From assembly GCA_020746995.1 (NCBI GenBank), contig JAGPXD010000002.1:1302001-1366000 (forward strand): a stretch of 64,000 bases of DNA, given 5' to 3'. The notes beneath the pieces are model-generated. The model saw nothing but the letters and a program-made list of their open reading frames with translations. It ran no database searches and was not told the DNA's origin. Positions 23,461 through 33,974 of this stretch are shown here, one piece after another. Each line of letters starts with the position of its first letter. Position 1 is the stretch's first letter. A program made the position numbers and the translations under genes. This stretch comes from Plectosphaerella cucumerina. Taxonomy: Eukaryota; Ascomycota; Sordariomycetes; Glomerellales; Plectosphaerellaceae.

Positions 23461-24424
23461 GTTGTTGAGTGAGCGGTTAACCACAATGTCTGTGTTGCGG
23501 GAGGAAAAATGAGCGCGCGCCAGCGGGTCATGAAGACTCGGAGGACGAGAGAGAGGGTCATAGGGTGCCAGGCTTTCCTGCCCATGCAATGTTACGTCGT
23601 TGTACAGATACTCGTACGCGCCACGGGGCGGTCGAAGGATCGAGCCCCTGTAGTACATGGCTGATCAGGTCTCGAAATAGGCCCGTCGTTGGGTGGAAGC
23701 ACGGCTGCGGCGCAGCAGGGCATTGCGAGTTGGTTGGTGGATGGGAAACTGGGTTGTGCTTGGCTGCAGGTGTGGTCAGGGGTATGAGCTTAGCTCGTTG
23801 GGTCTTGGGGGCGAGGTGATGTTGGGGGCTGAAATGCTGATCATTTCGAGAGTTGAGTTTGTGTGTTGATATTTGCGATAGTCACGTCTGACATCTAACT
23901 ACTCCTTGGTATGTACAAAACATTCGAGGAGTCTCGGTGGGCTCGCTGTGTGATGGTTGTTGCTGGTGTGTTTGGGATGTAGATCCTGTGCTGCGGGAAG
24001 CGAGATGAGTGATGAGGTTCCAAGCACTGCTGCCGTGTGACTGGCAGCCAGACACGGTGCTGGCTGTCCTTCCTTCTCACTACCTGCTTCTTCGACATCT
24101 GGCCGCACTAATAGAAGACGAGGCGAGACGACTTGCTCATAGCAAATGGAGGGAGAAGTTGACCTGGAGACATCTCTCCGAGGATGTCCGTCCCCAAGCC
24201 ATCCCCCCTCCTCAAGCATAGTGCCCTCAAATCATCGGGTGAGCTCGAGCCCCTGAACGGCCTCGGCCCTGCAAGCACCTCTCGGGTGCTCAGGAGTTCC
24301 CTTGGCTGAAGCAACAGACCCTCAACCAACCTTCATCCAACATCGACAAAACCTCAACCCGATATCATGACATTCTAATGCAAGTCTAATGACAACGGCA
24401 CAAGATCTACACCCACACCTTCCC
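23461..24424. other. Intergenic region
   Basis: 964 bases between the kelch gene start and the GMC oxidoreductase stop. Holds the kelch promoter; frames here are short and unsupported. Confidence 0.45.
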
Positions 24425-26331
24425 TCACTTCTTCCCATCCTCCTTGATGATATCCGCCGCCCTCTCCGCAACAGCATACACCGTCGCCATGATATTCCCC
24501 GACGGCTCCAGAGGGAACACACTCGCATCCACAACCCTCACATTCTCCGTCCCATACACCCTCAACCTCTCATCAACAACGCCTCCATCCTCCCTCGGCT
24601 TCATCGCCAAGCTTCCCGAGGGGTGGAACGACGAGATCGTCACCTCGCGGACAATCTCCTTGGCCTTTTCCACCGTATCGGCCACCTTGTCAGGGAACCT
24701 CTTGCCCGTAAGAGAGTCGGCAAACGGCGCCGCAGACACAATCTTCTCGGTGAACTGCACGCTCCTCGCGAGAATCTCAATGTCCAGAGGGTGGGACATG
24801 AACGCGGGGTCCCATGACGGCTTGTCCTCCACCGAACCAGAGACGATGTGCACGCTGCCCCGGCTGAAGGGGTGGCTCAGCAGCGCCATGGCCGCGACGT
24901 GGGGGGTCGTGAAGGCCGGGACGGCGCCGGACGCATCGGGAGCCGTCAACGTCGCGGGGAAGAGGTGATACTGCACCTGGTTCCTGTTCGCTCTCTCCAT
25001 GTCCTCTCGGAGGACATCATACTCCTTGTTCGTTCCCTTCTCCCCCAGGTGCTCGTCCAGCATGGCCTTGACTTCATCCGCGCCCATGCGTCCCTCTAGG
25101 TCCATGAAAGGCGTGTACGCCGACGCAAGCTGCGCCTGCGCCAAGGGTCCCGTGCCGTTGGTAGCGAAGAGCAGCAGCGCCTGGTTGCGAAAGTCCGGAT
25201 CACGAAGGCGGTCAAGCGAGTAGACGCCCTCCTTGATCTCGAAGAGCTGCGCGACAATGGCGTGGTCTTGGAGGTTCTCGCCCACCGCGGCGTTGTCAAT
25301 CACAACAGGAATGTCGTGCTTCTCGAGAAGCGACCGCCCACCAATACCAGAGAGCTCCAGCAGCTGTGGCGACTGGAACACGCCAGCGGCAAGGATGGCC
25401 TCCTTTCGCGCGTGGACGAGCTGCTCCTCACCACCCGTCTTCTGAATCACCACCCCCGTGGCGATGACACCCTTCTCACCCTGGCGGGTGACGATCTTCT
25501 TCGCCAACGTGCCGGTCATGACGACGAGATTCTCCCTCGCGCGAGCCGCGGCATTGTACCACGCATTCGGGGCGTAACTCCTCGTCTTGGTGCGCGGGTG
25601 AATGGCCTGCATGTTCTGGAAGCCACCGATGGCCGAGCCGGAGCGAGGGTCGCCGTTCATCTCGAGGCCGAGAGAGTTGAAGGAGCGCACCCACGCGCCC
25701 TGGAGGTTCTCGGCGTAACCCTCGCCCCAGGTGACCTGAAGGGGCCCGGAGCCGCCGCCGAGGGAGGAGTCGTACCAGTCGACGCCGGCGACGGTGCGGG
25801 CGTTCTCGCCGGGGGGCGTGACGGTGGCCATTTTGCGGTAGTAGGGTTCGAGGGTGTCCCAGGACCATCCGGGGTTGCCGAGGCGGCCCCAGGCGTCGAT
25901 GTTCTCGCGGGAGGGATACATCATGACCATGAGGTTGATGCCGGATGAGCCGCCGAGCTGCTTTCCGCGGGGCTGGCCGATGACACGGTTGAGGAGGCCG
26001 GGCTGGGTGTGTTAGCCTGGCTGAAGTTGGATTTGATAGAAGTGAAACTCACCTGAGGGGTAGACCTGAAAGCCCAGTCATAGTCTGGGTTGCCGACTGT
26101 CGATGTACCGAGGGCGGGCGTCAGCACCAAAGGATCGGCGCTCTTGTCGGCGCCGGCCTCGACAACGAGAACCCTCACATCAGGATCCTCGGTCAGGCGC
26201 GTGGCAACGACGAGGCCGGAAGTGCCACCTCCAACGACGATGTAGTCATAAGTCATGTTGTGCGGTATACAGCTGGCCAGCACGGAGATCGAGCCTGCCG
26301 CCACGGCGAGGAGGGCGGGCCTGAGGAACAT
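24425..26331 (-). CDS. Secreted GMC-family FAD-dependent oxidoreductase
   Basis: Two exons, 26331-26053 and 26002-24425, give 618 residues with a 50-base intron in phase 0. Residues 1-20 form a signal peptide (MFLRPALLAVAAGSISVLAS). The FAD-binding loop VVGGGTSGLVVATRL follows the start, with the GMC signatures QLGGSSGINLM and AGVFQSPQLLELSGIG. The active-site pair is H553 (SSFHPSGS) and N596 (PSGNIMATVYAVAE), the His-Asn arrangement known from choline oxidase and the cellobiose dehydrogenase flavodomain, rather than the His-His of glucose oxidase. It oxidises an alcohol or sugar, passing electrons to oxygen or another acceptor; the substrate cannot be predicted. A TATA-like TTAATATACTT lies about 75-85 bases upstream of the ATG. 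Confidence 0.92.
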
Positions 26332-28167
26332 CTTGTATCGCGGCGAGAGGTTGTGAGGAGCGAGGCTGCGCGCATCGTGTTGGTCCAGTCGAGCCGCAGG
26401 CCGCAAGTATATTAAGGCCTCGGCTGCATGGAGTCCGGGCGAGGCTCACGGAGATGTCTATCCTTCCGAGATGCGGGAGGTCCGGCATGGGCCGAACGGC
26501 CTGGTCTCGGCGTGCATCACGTATTGCTTTCCTCTTCGAGCACTCGCCACCGGGGTCGCCAGGATCTGACGGGGGTACTCAAGTTCCCTTCGGATGAGGG
26601 CCAACCGCGGGGCGAGGAGGTTCTACTTGAAGAAGGACGAATATGCGCGAGGGGACCAGGCAGTTGGGGGCCACAGGTCCTGGCTGACCTGGGGCTAATG
26701 CAGAGTCTGCATTCACATACAGTCAGGCCTGGTCTGAGAAGTTGAACGTGTCCGCCACAAGAGGACATATCTTGCGGTGCTAAGAGGCGGGAGCTGCAAG
26801 ACAGAGGAGGGGGCGTCGCACAGATCGGCAACGGCCAGACCTGCCGGGGTCGTTCTCCAGCAGATTTCAAGAGAACCAACCAGGCGCAAGATGCACTGCA
26901 ACATCCTGGTCGTCTTTCAGGCAGTTGGTTCTAACTTCTGCAGGGCATCTCGCCTCGGACCGCCAAGTCCGCAAAGGCCCAGCCCCGGCTCCTCGTTCCC
27001 CCCTCCCGCCTGTCGCGTTCTCGGGTGCCATCTCTGGTCGTCTGGCGATTTGTGGATGATTCTGGGATTCCAACCGAGATCCTTCGACCGGGCTTGCATT
27101 AGCGAACCAGCACTTTGCTGCGGCCGCGGGCCCCTGAAGACCAAGCGACGCCCGGCTCAATTTCCCGGTAAAAGTCTCCGGGGAAGAACGGCCGACCACT
27201 GCACCAACGATCATTTTACCTCTTGGCAGGTCTTGACCCCCTGACTCCTTTCCGGTTGCCGCGGGGCTCACCATGGGGGCTCTCGAGCCTTGTACAAGAG
27301 CATTGTCCTCGAAGCCTTCTCTCGATGATGGCTTGACAAACTCCCAAGCTGAGTAGAGAGATGTTCGTCATCAATGAAGGCTAAAACTCAAAGCTTCAAG
27401 GGGTTCTACTTCCCTGAGAGATTTGACCTTCTTGCCAATGGACCGGGAGCCATTGAGCCAATCTTGCCAGCTTCCCGAAGAAGAAAGTGACATCCCAGGC
27501 ACCCGAGCCGATATCAGCCTGGCAATGGCTGATCAAATCGACGTCGTGGTTGTCTTCACCTCACCGAGGCCTGTCGATGCCCCCGGATATCAGCCAGGAT
27601 GTGACCAACCATCTTCAGGCACCGGTCGGGCCGGTTGAGCAGCCGCTTCGCCGCTCACGCACTTCCCAGGAGATGAGACTACCGCCAGAACCCGACATCC
27701 AGACCCAACATCGACTACCAATCGGGGTACTGATGCAGAAGGTGTTCCCTGGTGCCAACCGACATGTAAAGACCGGGATCTTTCGTCACCCAACGGCTCG
27801 GCATGTACCGTCTGCAAGCAACACCAGAGGAATTGCTTGCGAGGTAGGGACGGGCCAGAAGGGACTTTTGCCATCTCCAAAGCTACGCGTGGCAAGGGCT
27901 CGTTTCGGCCACTGCAGGCACCGCAGGGCATGCCTGCACATGCAGGTTCTCGCCAAGCAGCGGGAGAGTTGAGCCATGGTCCCGGTAGACGCCCCTTTGC
28001 TGCAGACCAACTTGCTGGATCGACGACGAAGGAGTCTTCAGAGATGGTATAGTACCGTAGGATAACATGGTGCTCTTAATGGTAAAGAAAAGCATCAAGA
28101 CTGTCGTGCTGGACCGTTCCGGTCGTCTCCCCGTTTTTGGAACGCAGCAGCCGTTCTCTCGCCCAAG
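26332..28167. other. Divergent intergenic region between GMC oxidoreductase and rhodopsin-domain gene
   Basis: 1.84 kb between two divergent start codons. It contains the TATA-like element of the GMC gene (26406-26416) and the promoter of the rhodopsin-domain gene. Frames at 26.5-27.9 kb on both strands lack domains and credible splicing. Confidence 0.5.
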
Positions 28168-29503
28168 ATGTCGCTTCAGCTCCCCCCAATCGAGTACCTA
28201 CCGTACAACCCGCTGGTGCAGGCCTTGTTCGCTGTCAACTGCACCGTGGCAGCGCTGGCTGTTGTCGTCGTTGGCCTCCGGATTTATTCGAGGCTGCACT
28301 TCAAGGCGGGCCTTGGTTGGGATGATGCCTTCATCTTGTTGTCGCTGGTGGGTGCTTGCCGCTGTACTCCTAGCGGATTCGACCGCTAACACGTAAACTC
28401 TCTAGCCCTCGGCGCTGGGGATGCTCGTCATATCTGGCTTCTGTAAGTCAGTCCTGAGAATCCCAGTTCCAACAGAGCTAACACTTCAGTCGGCCGTCTG
28501 TTCATCGGACACCCCATCAAGGAGGTACCCGTCCAGAACTCTCTGCTCGTCTCTAGGGTAAGGTGCAGTGCACTCTTTCCCAGCTGACCCCCTTACTGAC
28601 CCCGCAGCTCATGTTTGCGTACGAGATCCTGTACGTCTGCGCCGTCGGCACCACGAAGCTCTCGATCCTCTGCTTTTACCTTCGCGTCTTCGTCACGCCA
28701 TACGTGCGGCTAGGCGCCAAGATTGGCATCCTCATCGTCTGCCTCGGCGAGCTCGGCATGATCCTGCAGCCGTTCCTCATGTGCAAGCCATGGCAGGCGC
28801 TCTGGGACAAGACCATCAAGGGGGAGTGCGGCAACCACCACGCCAGTCTGATTGCCATGGGTGTTTGGGCCATGGTCAGCGACATGGGCGTACTGGCCCT
28901 GCCGGTGCCGTCGCTCTGGTCGCTACACATGGACCGGAGGAAGAAGGTTGCCTTGATCATCGTCTTCTCCATCGGACTGCTGTAAGTGTTGAGGCCTTTA
29001 CCTGAGCAAGTGGCACTTCTGACGGTTCAATCTCCAGGGCTACCATAATCGCCGCATGCCGAGTGTACGTCCTCGCAGCCGTCTACGAGACCGGACCCGG
29101 CGCCGATTCATCAGGCACCGCGACGTGGCCAGATTTCCTCGCCGTGCTCGAGCCGAATCTCAATATCCTCTGCATCAGCCTGCCCATGTTGGCGACCCTG
29201 ATGAAGCTGGCCGTGGGAAAGACGACAAACGCCTCCTCTAACGGCGAGTACCAGCGCAGCAGGACAAGGACCTTTGGTCGTGGCTCGGCGGCCGACAAGT
29301 TCCGGCGCATGGGCGACGAAAGCATCCGCATGGACAGCATGATCACCAAGACGGAGTGCCGCGCCGATGCGCGCAGTGATTCGGGCAGCGAGACGGCGCT
29401 ATCGCCAGCTGGGGACCAAGGCGGAGGAGGGAACCGGGATACCTTGACGGATGGGATACGGGTCAAGCGGACGCTTCAGGTGTCGGTGTCGGAGGCTCAG
29501 TGA
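28168..29503 (+). CDS. Seven-helix integral membrane protein, fungal rhodopsin-domain (Pth11-like) family
   Basis: Five exons, 28168-28347, 28406-28442, 28490-28557, 28608-28981 and 29038-29503, give 374 residues, all in phase. After a short N-terminus there are hydrophobic helices (FAVNCTVAALAVVVVGLRIY; GLGWDDAFILLSL; GMLVISGFFG; LMFAYEILYVCAV-TTKLSILCFYLRVF; IGILIVCLGELGMIL; SLIAMGVWAMVSDMGVLALP; VALIIVFSIGLLATIIAACRVYVL; CISLPMLATLMKL). The motifs GWDD and TTKLSILCFYLRVF and the Cys pair around CKPW..GEC are typical of the fungal rhodopsin domain. The cytoplasmic tail is Arg/Ser-rich. Members are orphan receptor-like proteins; Pth11 itself senses surface cues. It lacks a CFEM domain. The third exon end (VQNSLLVSR) is chosen because it keeps phase and canonical sites. 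Confidence 0.85.
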
Positions 29504-30254
29504 GGTGCGCAGAGACACGTGACGCTGGATCGAGATGTAGAGTTGAATTGAATGTTGAGGTACTGGTCTTCCGCTCGGTGAATGGAGTACTGCTTCAGCC
29601 ATGCCTCAGCCATGCTTCATCCCGAGGTGAAGCGTTGAGGGTGAATGTCGTGAGTCTGCCGCAGTGGAGACACGAAGAGACAAGTGCCAGGCGGATTACG
29701 TAATCAAGATATGGCGTGTTTCGCCCGCCGCACCTTCACTTCAGCATGCTGCCGCACTCTTCTTCCGCCAAAACGCCATCTCGCCGACGAGGTTGTCATC
29801 GGAAAATTCAGACCCAGCACCATCACCCAGACCATCAACGCCAGCAATCAATCAATCGCCCCCATCGATACCCACCCGACCCCCGAACCGCGTTCATCCC
29901 CTCGATCACGCGAAACATTCGAACGACCCAAACACCACCCCGCATCCGACCGACTCTACCGCTCCTGCGACCGACATCGATTGACACCGCGACCGCGACC
30001 GCGACGACAAACCACAGCGACCCCGGGAATAGATGCATCGACACCCGCGACGCGCTTCCTAGACGGCTCCCACCCCGTATGTCGCCCATCACCGCACAAC
30101 ACACCCCTCCACATCATCGCATCACAACACATTGCATCGCGTCGCATCCTCCGTCCTCCCTCATCCGCTAACTATCAACCAGACCGTGGCGCCGATTCAC
30201 CTTCTCCCCCGGCGAGGCCCCTTCTCCGGTAGCCCGCGAGGCGGGCCCAGGGGC
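29504..30254 (+). promoter_or_regulatory. Promoter and leader of the bromodomain gene, with probable 5'UTR intron
   Basis: The 751 bases between the rhodopsin-domain stop and the chosen start of the bromodomain gene. A convincing intron lies at 30077-30182 (106 bases): donor GTATGT, branch GCTAAC, acceptor AACCAG. The preferred start codon at 30255 lies after it, so the intron falls in the 5' leader unless translation starts further upstream. The leader is rich in CGA/CCGA runs (29.87-30.05 kb). Confidence 0.55.
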
Positions 30255-33200
30255 ATGTCCAAGTTCGAGGCCTACACGAAGCTCGAGTCATGGCTCCTGT
30301 TCCGGGAACTCCTCGCCCTCGACGCAGAGGGCCTCAGCTTCTCCCGCGCTGCCGACTTCCTCGCCGGCAACGAACACGTTCAGGAGGACCCGACCTTTGA
30401 TCCTACACGCCTCACCCCCGACGCCCTGCACGCCTACTTCCTCCACCTCATCGCAGTTGAGTATGGCACCGCACCTGCCCTGCCCTCCAGCGAGGAGTAC
30501 CACAGCAAGTTCGACGAGAAGATCCCCGCCCTCGCGACCAGGCTCTACAATGAGTACTCCACCGGCATCCTCGTCGCCGTCCGCGAGGACGAGCGCCGCC
30601 TCAACGAGCTAGCCAGGGAGATTCGCGAGGAGGAGTTGAAGATGAAGGAGGAGGAGGAGCAGGAGCGCAAGGCAAAGGTTGCTGCCGAGGCGCGACAAGC
30701 TGCTGCTGCCACTGCTGCCGCGGCACAGTCTCCTCCTGCTCTCGACCTGCAGCTGCCCCCGAAGCCGAACGGTCGGAAGCCATCACCACCGCAGACGCAG
30801 ACTCCGCCGCAGCCGCAACCAACTCCGGTCCAGGCAGTCCCAGCGCAAGCATCACAGGACCAACCACCACAGGTCCAGGCGCCGTCGTCAAAACCACCTC
30901 TGGCACCACCGATGCATACACCATTGGTACTTCCACCACGAGTCCAGACGCCTACCCTGGCCCCGACGCCAGCCAAACCAACCTCACAGCCCTCCCCTCA
31001 ACCACCGAACCAGGTCGCTCCAGCAGCACAGCAACCGCCACCGGCCCAGGCTCCTGTCGCACCCCGTCCGGTTGCCCCCTCGTCTGTTCCTGGCGCCGTC
31101 CAGCCCCCGGCTGTTGTGGCACCGACACAAGCGGCGTCAGAATCTCCGGCCGGCCCCAAGGCTCAACCCCAGACTCAGCCTCAGCCCGTGGTTGCCAAAC
31201 CGCCCAGCGGTCCCCCGCAGGTTCTGCAGCCGCCAGTGGGCGTGGGCCAGCCGCCCCCGAGAGCCATACAGTCTACCTCGCCGGCGCCGCTGCCCGCCAT
31301 ATCACCCCGGCCGGACGCGGCAAAGCCCAAGACGCCTGTCCCCGTGGCCCCGGCGCAAGCCGCTGCGCCAGGGACTCTCAAGTGGGAGAAGCCATACCAG
31401 CCTCCCATTATGCCCTCCCAGGGCCGGCCGGTGCCGCCAAACATCTCACCTGCTCCCCAGCTTGCCCCTGGCCCGCCCGGACAGCCGCAGCACCCTGGGC
31501 AGCAGCAGCATCTTGCGCAGCCTCAACATGCTGGACAGCAACAGCATGCCGGACAGCCTCAGCATCCGCAGCACCCAGGACAGCCGCAGCACCCTGGACA
31601 ATGGCAGCAGCAGCATCCCACCCAGCAGCCTCATTTCCAGCCGCCACAGGCCCAAGGCCCTCAGACACCCCAGGCTACCCAGGCGCAGCGGCCGTCTCCG
31701 GTGCTCATGCCGCCGCAGCCGCCCGGCCAGCTGGCCCCTCCTATGCATGCCGGAGCCGGCAGGCCCGTGCCTCCTCCGCAGCCCCGGCAATCCTCGACCA
31801 CGCCGATTCCGGCGCCTGTTCTGCCCGCTGGACAAGCACGCGCGTCGCCGGCCCAGCAGCAGCCGCCCCACGGCCCTCCCACGCCCGTCTATCACAACAG
31901 GCCCATCGCTGCAGCGACATCCGCGAAGCCCCCAACACCCGTCCAGCAAGCGGGTGTTGCGCCGCCACCGCCGAGATGGTCTCAGCAACACCAGGCCGGC
32001 CAGTACACCCCGTCACAGTTTACTCCCGCGCCTGCCCCTCCCAACCATACCCCTATTCAGCCAGCCACCGCCGACTCGCAAAGGCGTGTCGGCTCGCCCT
32101 ACGCAAACCAGCCCCCGAGGCCCGCGCTGCCTCCTCACATCGCCTCCCAGCTGCCCAGGTCTCCCTCTCCTGCCCAACGACCTAGTAATGTCTTTGCGCC
32201 GCCTAAGACGCCGGTTGCTAGCACTCCTACGTTTATTAGGACAGGCTCAGGTACTAAGTGGAAGCCTACATCGACTGTCTCGACACCAACGATGCGTCCG
32301 TCTCAGGGCGACATGCCCAGCCCGGCTTATGAGCCGCTGAGCCCGGTGCAGACGTCGGCCAAGCTCCTACCGCGCCCGACGCCCGCGTCAGTCAAGAAGA
32401 TCAGTCCCAAGCCGGAGAAGGCCAAGGCCGACAAGGTCAAGGCCGACAAGGTCAGGCCGGAGAAGACGGACAAGCCTAGTCCTTCCAAGGCCACACCCTC
32501 CAAGGAGGTCAAGGCCACGCCGTCCAAGGATGGAAAGCCGGGCAGGCCGCGCGGACGGCCGCCCAAAATCGCGAGGGACACTACGAAGGACACCCTTACG
32601 CCGCTGCCGCCTCCCCCTCCCCCGCAGCTCGCCTCCTTCGCCGCCTCCGAGAGCACACCATCACGGGCCGGCCCATCCCGGCGGAGCCAGTCGATATTAT
32701 CCCAGGCCGGCGACCTCTCCATGGACGATTTCGACGAGCTCACAGAACACGTCAAGAACGAGGCTGCGACGCCGCGACCGCCCGACGAGACTGGGGACAC
32801 GACGGCTGACGAGAGCGGACCCCCCGGGCGCAGGCAGAGGTTCACCCCCGGCAGCGTCTCGTCGCGGCTCGCGCACAAGCGCAAGCGACAAGACTCGGAC
32901 TCCGCGCCGCTCGACCTCCCGCCTCCGCCGCCACTGCCTCCGGCTAGCACCCCGACGCACGTGCTGTGGACGCGCCAGTTCGGCCGGATCAGCAGCTCGG
33001 CCCTCGACCAGATCAGCAGCCACCGGTGCGCCAACCAGTTCGCCCACCCGATCCGCGAGCGCGACGCCCCCGGCTACAAGGGCCTCGTCCTCCAGCCCCA
33101 GGACATCAAGTCCATCCGCGCCGCCATGACCCACGGCAACCGCGCCGCCGGCGATGCCGCAAAGGCCCTCCCCGACGGCGACCCCGGCACACCCATGGTC

Positions 33201-33695
33201 TGGCTCCCCATCTCCGACGACCTCCTCCCGCCCAAATCCATCATCAACTCGGAGCAGCTCGAGCGCGAGCTCGTCCACATGTTCTCAAACGCAATCATGT
33301 ACAACCTCGACCCCCACCGCGGCCCCGGCTCGGCGTTCGTCAAGCGCGACGCCGACGGCGAGGGCGACGACGCAGAGCCATCAACGTACCTTGTCGACGA
33401 GGACGCCGTCGTCCGCGACTCTCGCACAATGTTCCTCGAGGTCGAGCGGCTGCTGGGCGAGCTGCGTAACGCCGAGAGGAAGCGCAGCGGCAACCCGCCT
33501 AGCGGGGGCGCGGCCGGAGGGGGAGCGGCGTGGGCGCCTGGGAGCAGCGCGACGGCGACGCCGGGTGGTGGCGGAGAGTCAACGCCTACGGCTGCCGGCG
33601 CGGGGCATCTTGTTGATGATGACCTGGACGAGCTGGCTGGCGAGGAGGGCACGGTCGCGACGGTGAAAAGGAGACGCATCGGGACCCGTGCTTAG
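30255..33695 (+). CDS. Bromodomain protein, BRD8/Bdc1-like NuA4 complex subunit candidate
   Basis: 1146 residues in one exon from the ATG at 30255 (MSKFEAYTKLESWLLFREL). The open frame runs back to 30132, but that stretch lies in a probable intron. The N-terminal 130 residues form a helical domain followed by a charged coiled-coil (EREIREEELKMKEEEEQE-like). A very long Pro/Gln-rich linker (about 30.7-32.3 kb) includes a degenerate QHPGQ repeat. An AT-hook (GRPRGRPPK, 32541-32567) and Lys-rich DKVKADKV/PSKATPSK repeats precede the C-terminal domain. That domain reads like a bromodomain with insertions: DAPGYKGLVLQPQDIKSIR, then MFSNAIMYNLD with the acetyl-lysine-binding Asn. BRD8 (human TIP60 complex) and Bdc1 (fission yeast NuA4) share this C-terminal domain; role in histone acetylation is inferred. 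Confidence 0.8.
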   Translation: MSKFEAYTKLESWLLFRELLALDAEGLSFSRAADFLAGNEHVQEDPTFDPTRLTPDALHAYFLHLIAVEYGTAPALPSSEEYHSKFDEKIPALATRLYNEYSTGILVAVREDERRLNELAREIREEELKMKEEEEQERKAKVAAEARQAAAATAAAAQSPPALDLQLPPKPNGRKPSPPQTQTPPQPQPTPVQAVPAQASQDQPPQVQAPSSKPPLAPPMHTPLVLPPRVQTPTLAPTPAKPTSQPSPQPPNQVAPAAQQPPPAQAPVAPRPVAPSSVPGAVQPPAVVAPTQAASESPAGPKAQPQTQPQPVVAKPPSGPPQVLQPPVGVGQPPPRAIQSTSPAPLPAISPRPDAAKPKTPVPVAPAQAAAPGTLKWEKPYQPPIMPSQGRPVPPNISPAPQLAPGPPGQPQHPGQQQHLAQPQHAGQQQHAGQPQHPQHPGQPQHPGQWQQQHPTQQPHFQPPQAQGPQTPQATQAQRPSPVLMPPQPPGQLAPPMHAGAGRPVPPPQPRQSSTTPIPAPVLPAGQARASPAQQQPPHGPPTPVYHNRPIAAATSAKPPTPVQQAGVAPPPPRWSQQHQAGQYTPSQFTPAPAPPNHTPIQPATADSQRRVGSPYANQPPRPALPPHIASQLPRSPSPAQRPSNVFAPPKTPVASTPTFIRTGSGTKWKPTSTVSTPTMRPSQGDMPSPAYEPLSPVQTSAKLLPRPTPASVKKISPKPEKAKADKVKADKVRPEKTDKPSPSKATPSKEVKATPSKDGKPGRPRGRPPKIARDTTKDTLTPLPPPPPPQLASFAASESTPSRAGPSRRSQSILSQAGDLSMDDFDELTEHVKNEAATPRPPDETGDTTADESGPPGRRQRFTPGSVSSRLAHKRKRQDSDSAPLDLPPPPPLPPASTPTHVLWTRQFGRISSSALDQISSHRCANQFAHPIRERDAPGYKGLVLQPQDIKSIRAAMTHGNRAAGDAAKALPDGDPGTPMVWLPISDDLLPPKSIINSEQLERELVHMFSNAIMYNLDPHRGPGSAFVKRDADGEGDDAEPSTYLVDEDAVVRDSRTMFLEVERLLGELRNAERKRSGNPPSGGAAGGGAAWAPGSSATATPGGGGESTPTAAGAGHLVDDDLDELAGEEGTVATVKRRRIGTRA
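31485..31620 (+). repeat. Degenerate QHPGQ/QHAGQ coding repeat
   Basis: Imperfect tandem units of about 15-24 bases (CAGCACCCTGGACAG-like) inside the bromodomain gene, encoding repeated QHPGQ, QHAGQ and QPQHPG motifs. In frame throughout; probably a length-variable low-complexity tract. Confidence 0.75.
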
Positions 33696-33974
33696 AGGCC
33701 ACCGGCGATGTTGTCCTCGTCTCCGAGCAGGAAGGTCTGATCTGATGGTGCAGAGGTACCTGGATAGGCGAGACAAGACCGGGCGGATAGTCCCCGGCGT
33801 GTGCCTGAGTAAAGTGTAAGACTTAGATTTGGTGTTGCCCACGGGCCTAATAAACACCTCAAACCTACATGGCTGTGTCGTTCGTGGTATCTACTCGTTT
33901 CGTAACATGTGCAAAGAAGGGGAGTGTTTCCCGCTAGATGCGCCAGACTCCTCCTACATCAAAACCGGATTTTG

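Noticed and set aside
30679..32340. 553-codon plus-strand frame within the bromodomain gene
   Set aside because: Arg/Ser/His-rich shadow of the Pro/Gln-rich linker read one base off.
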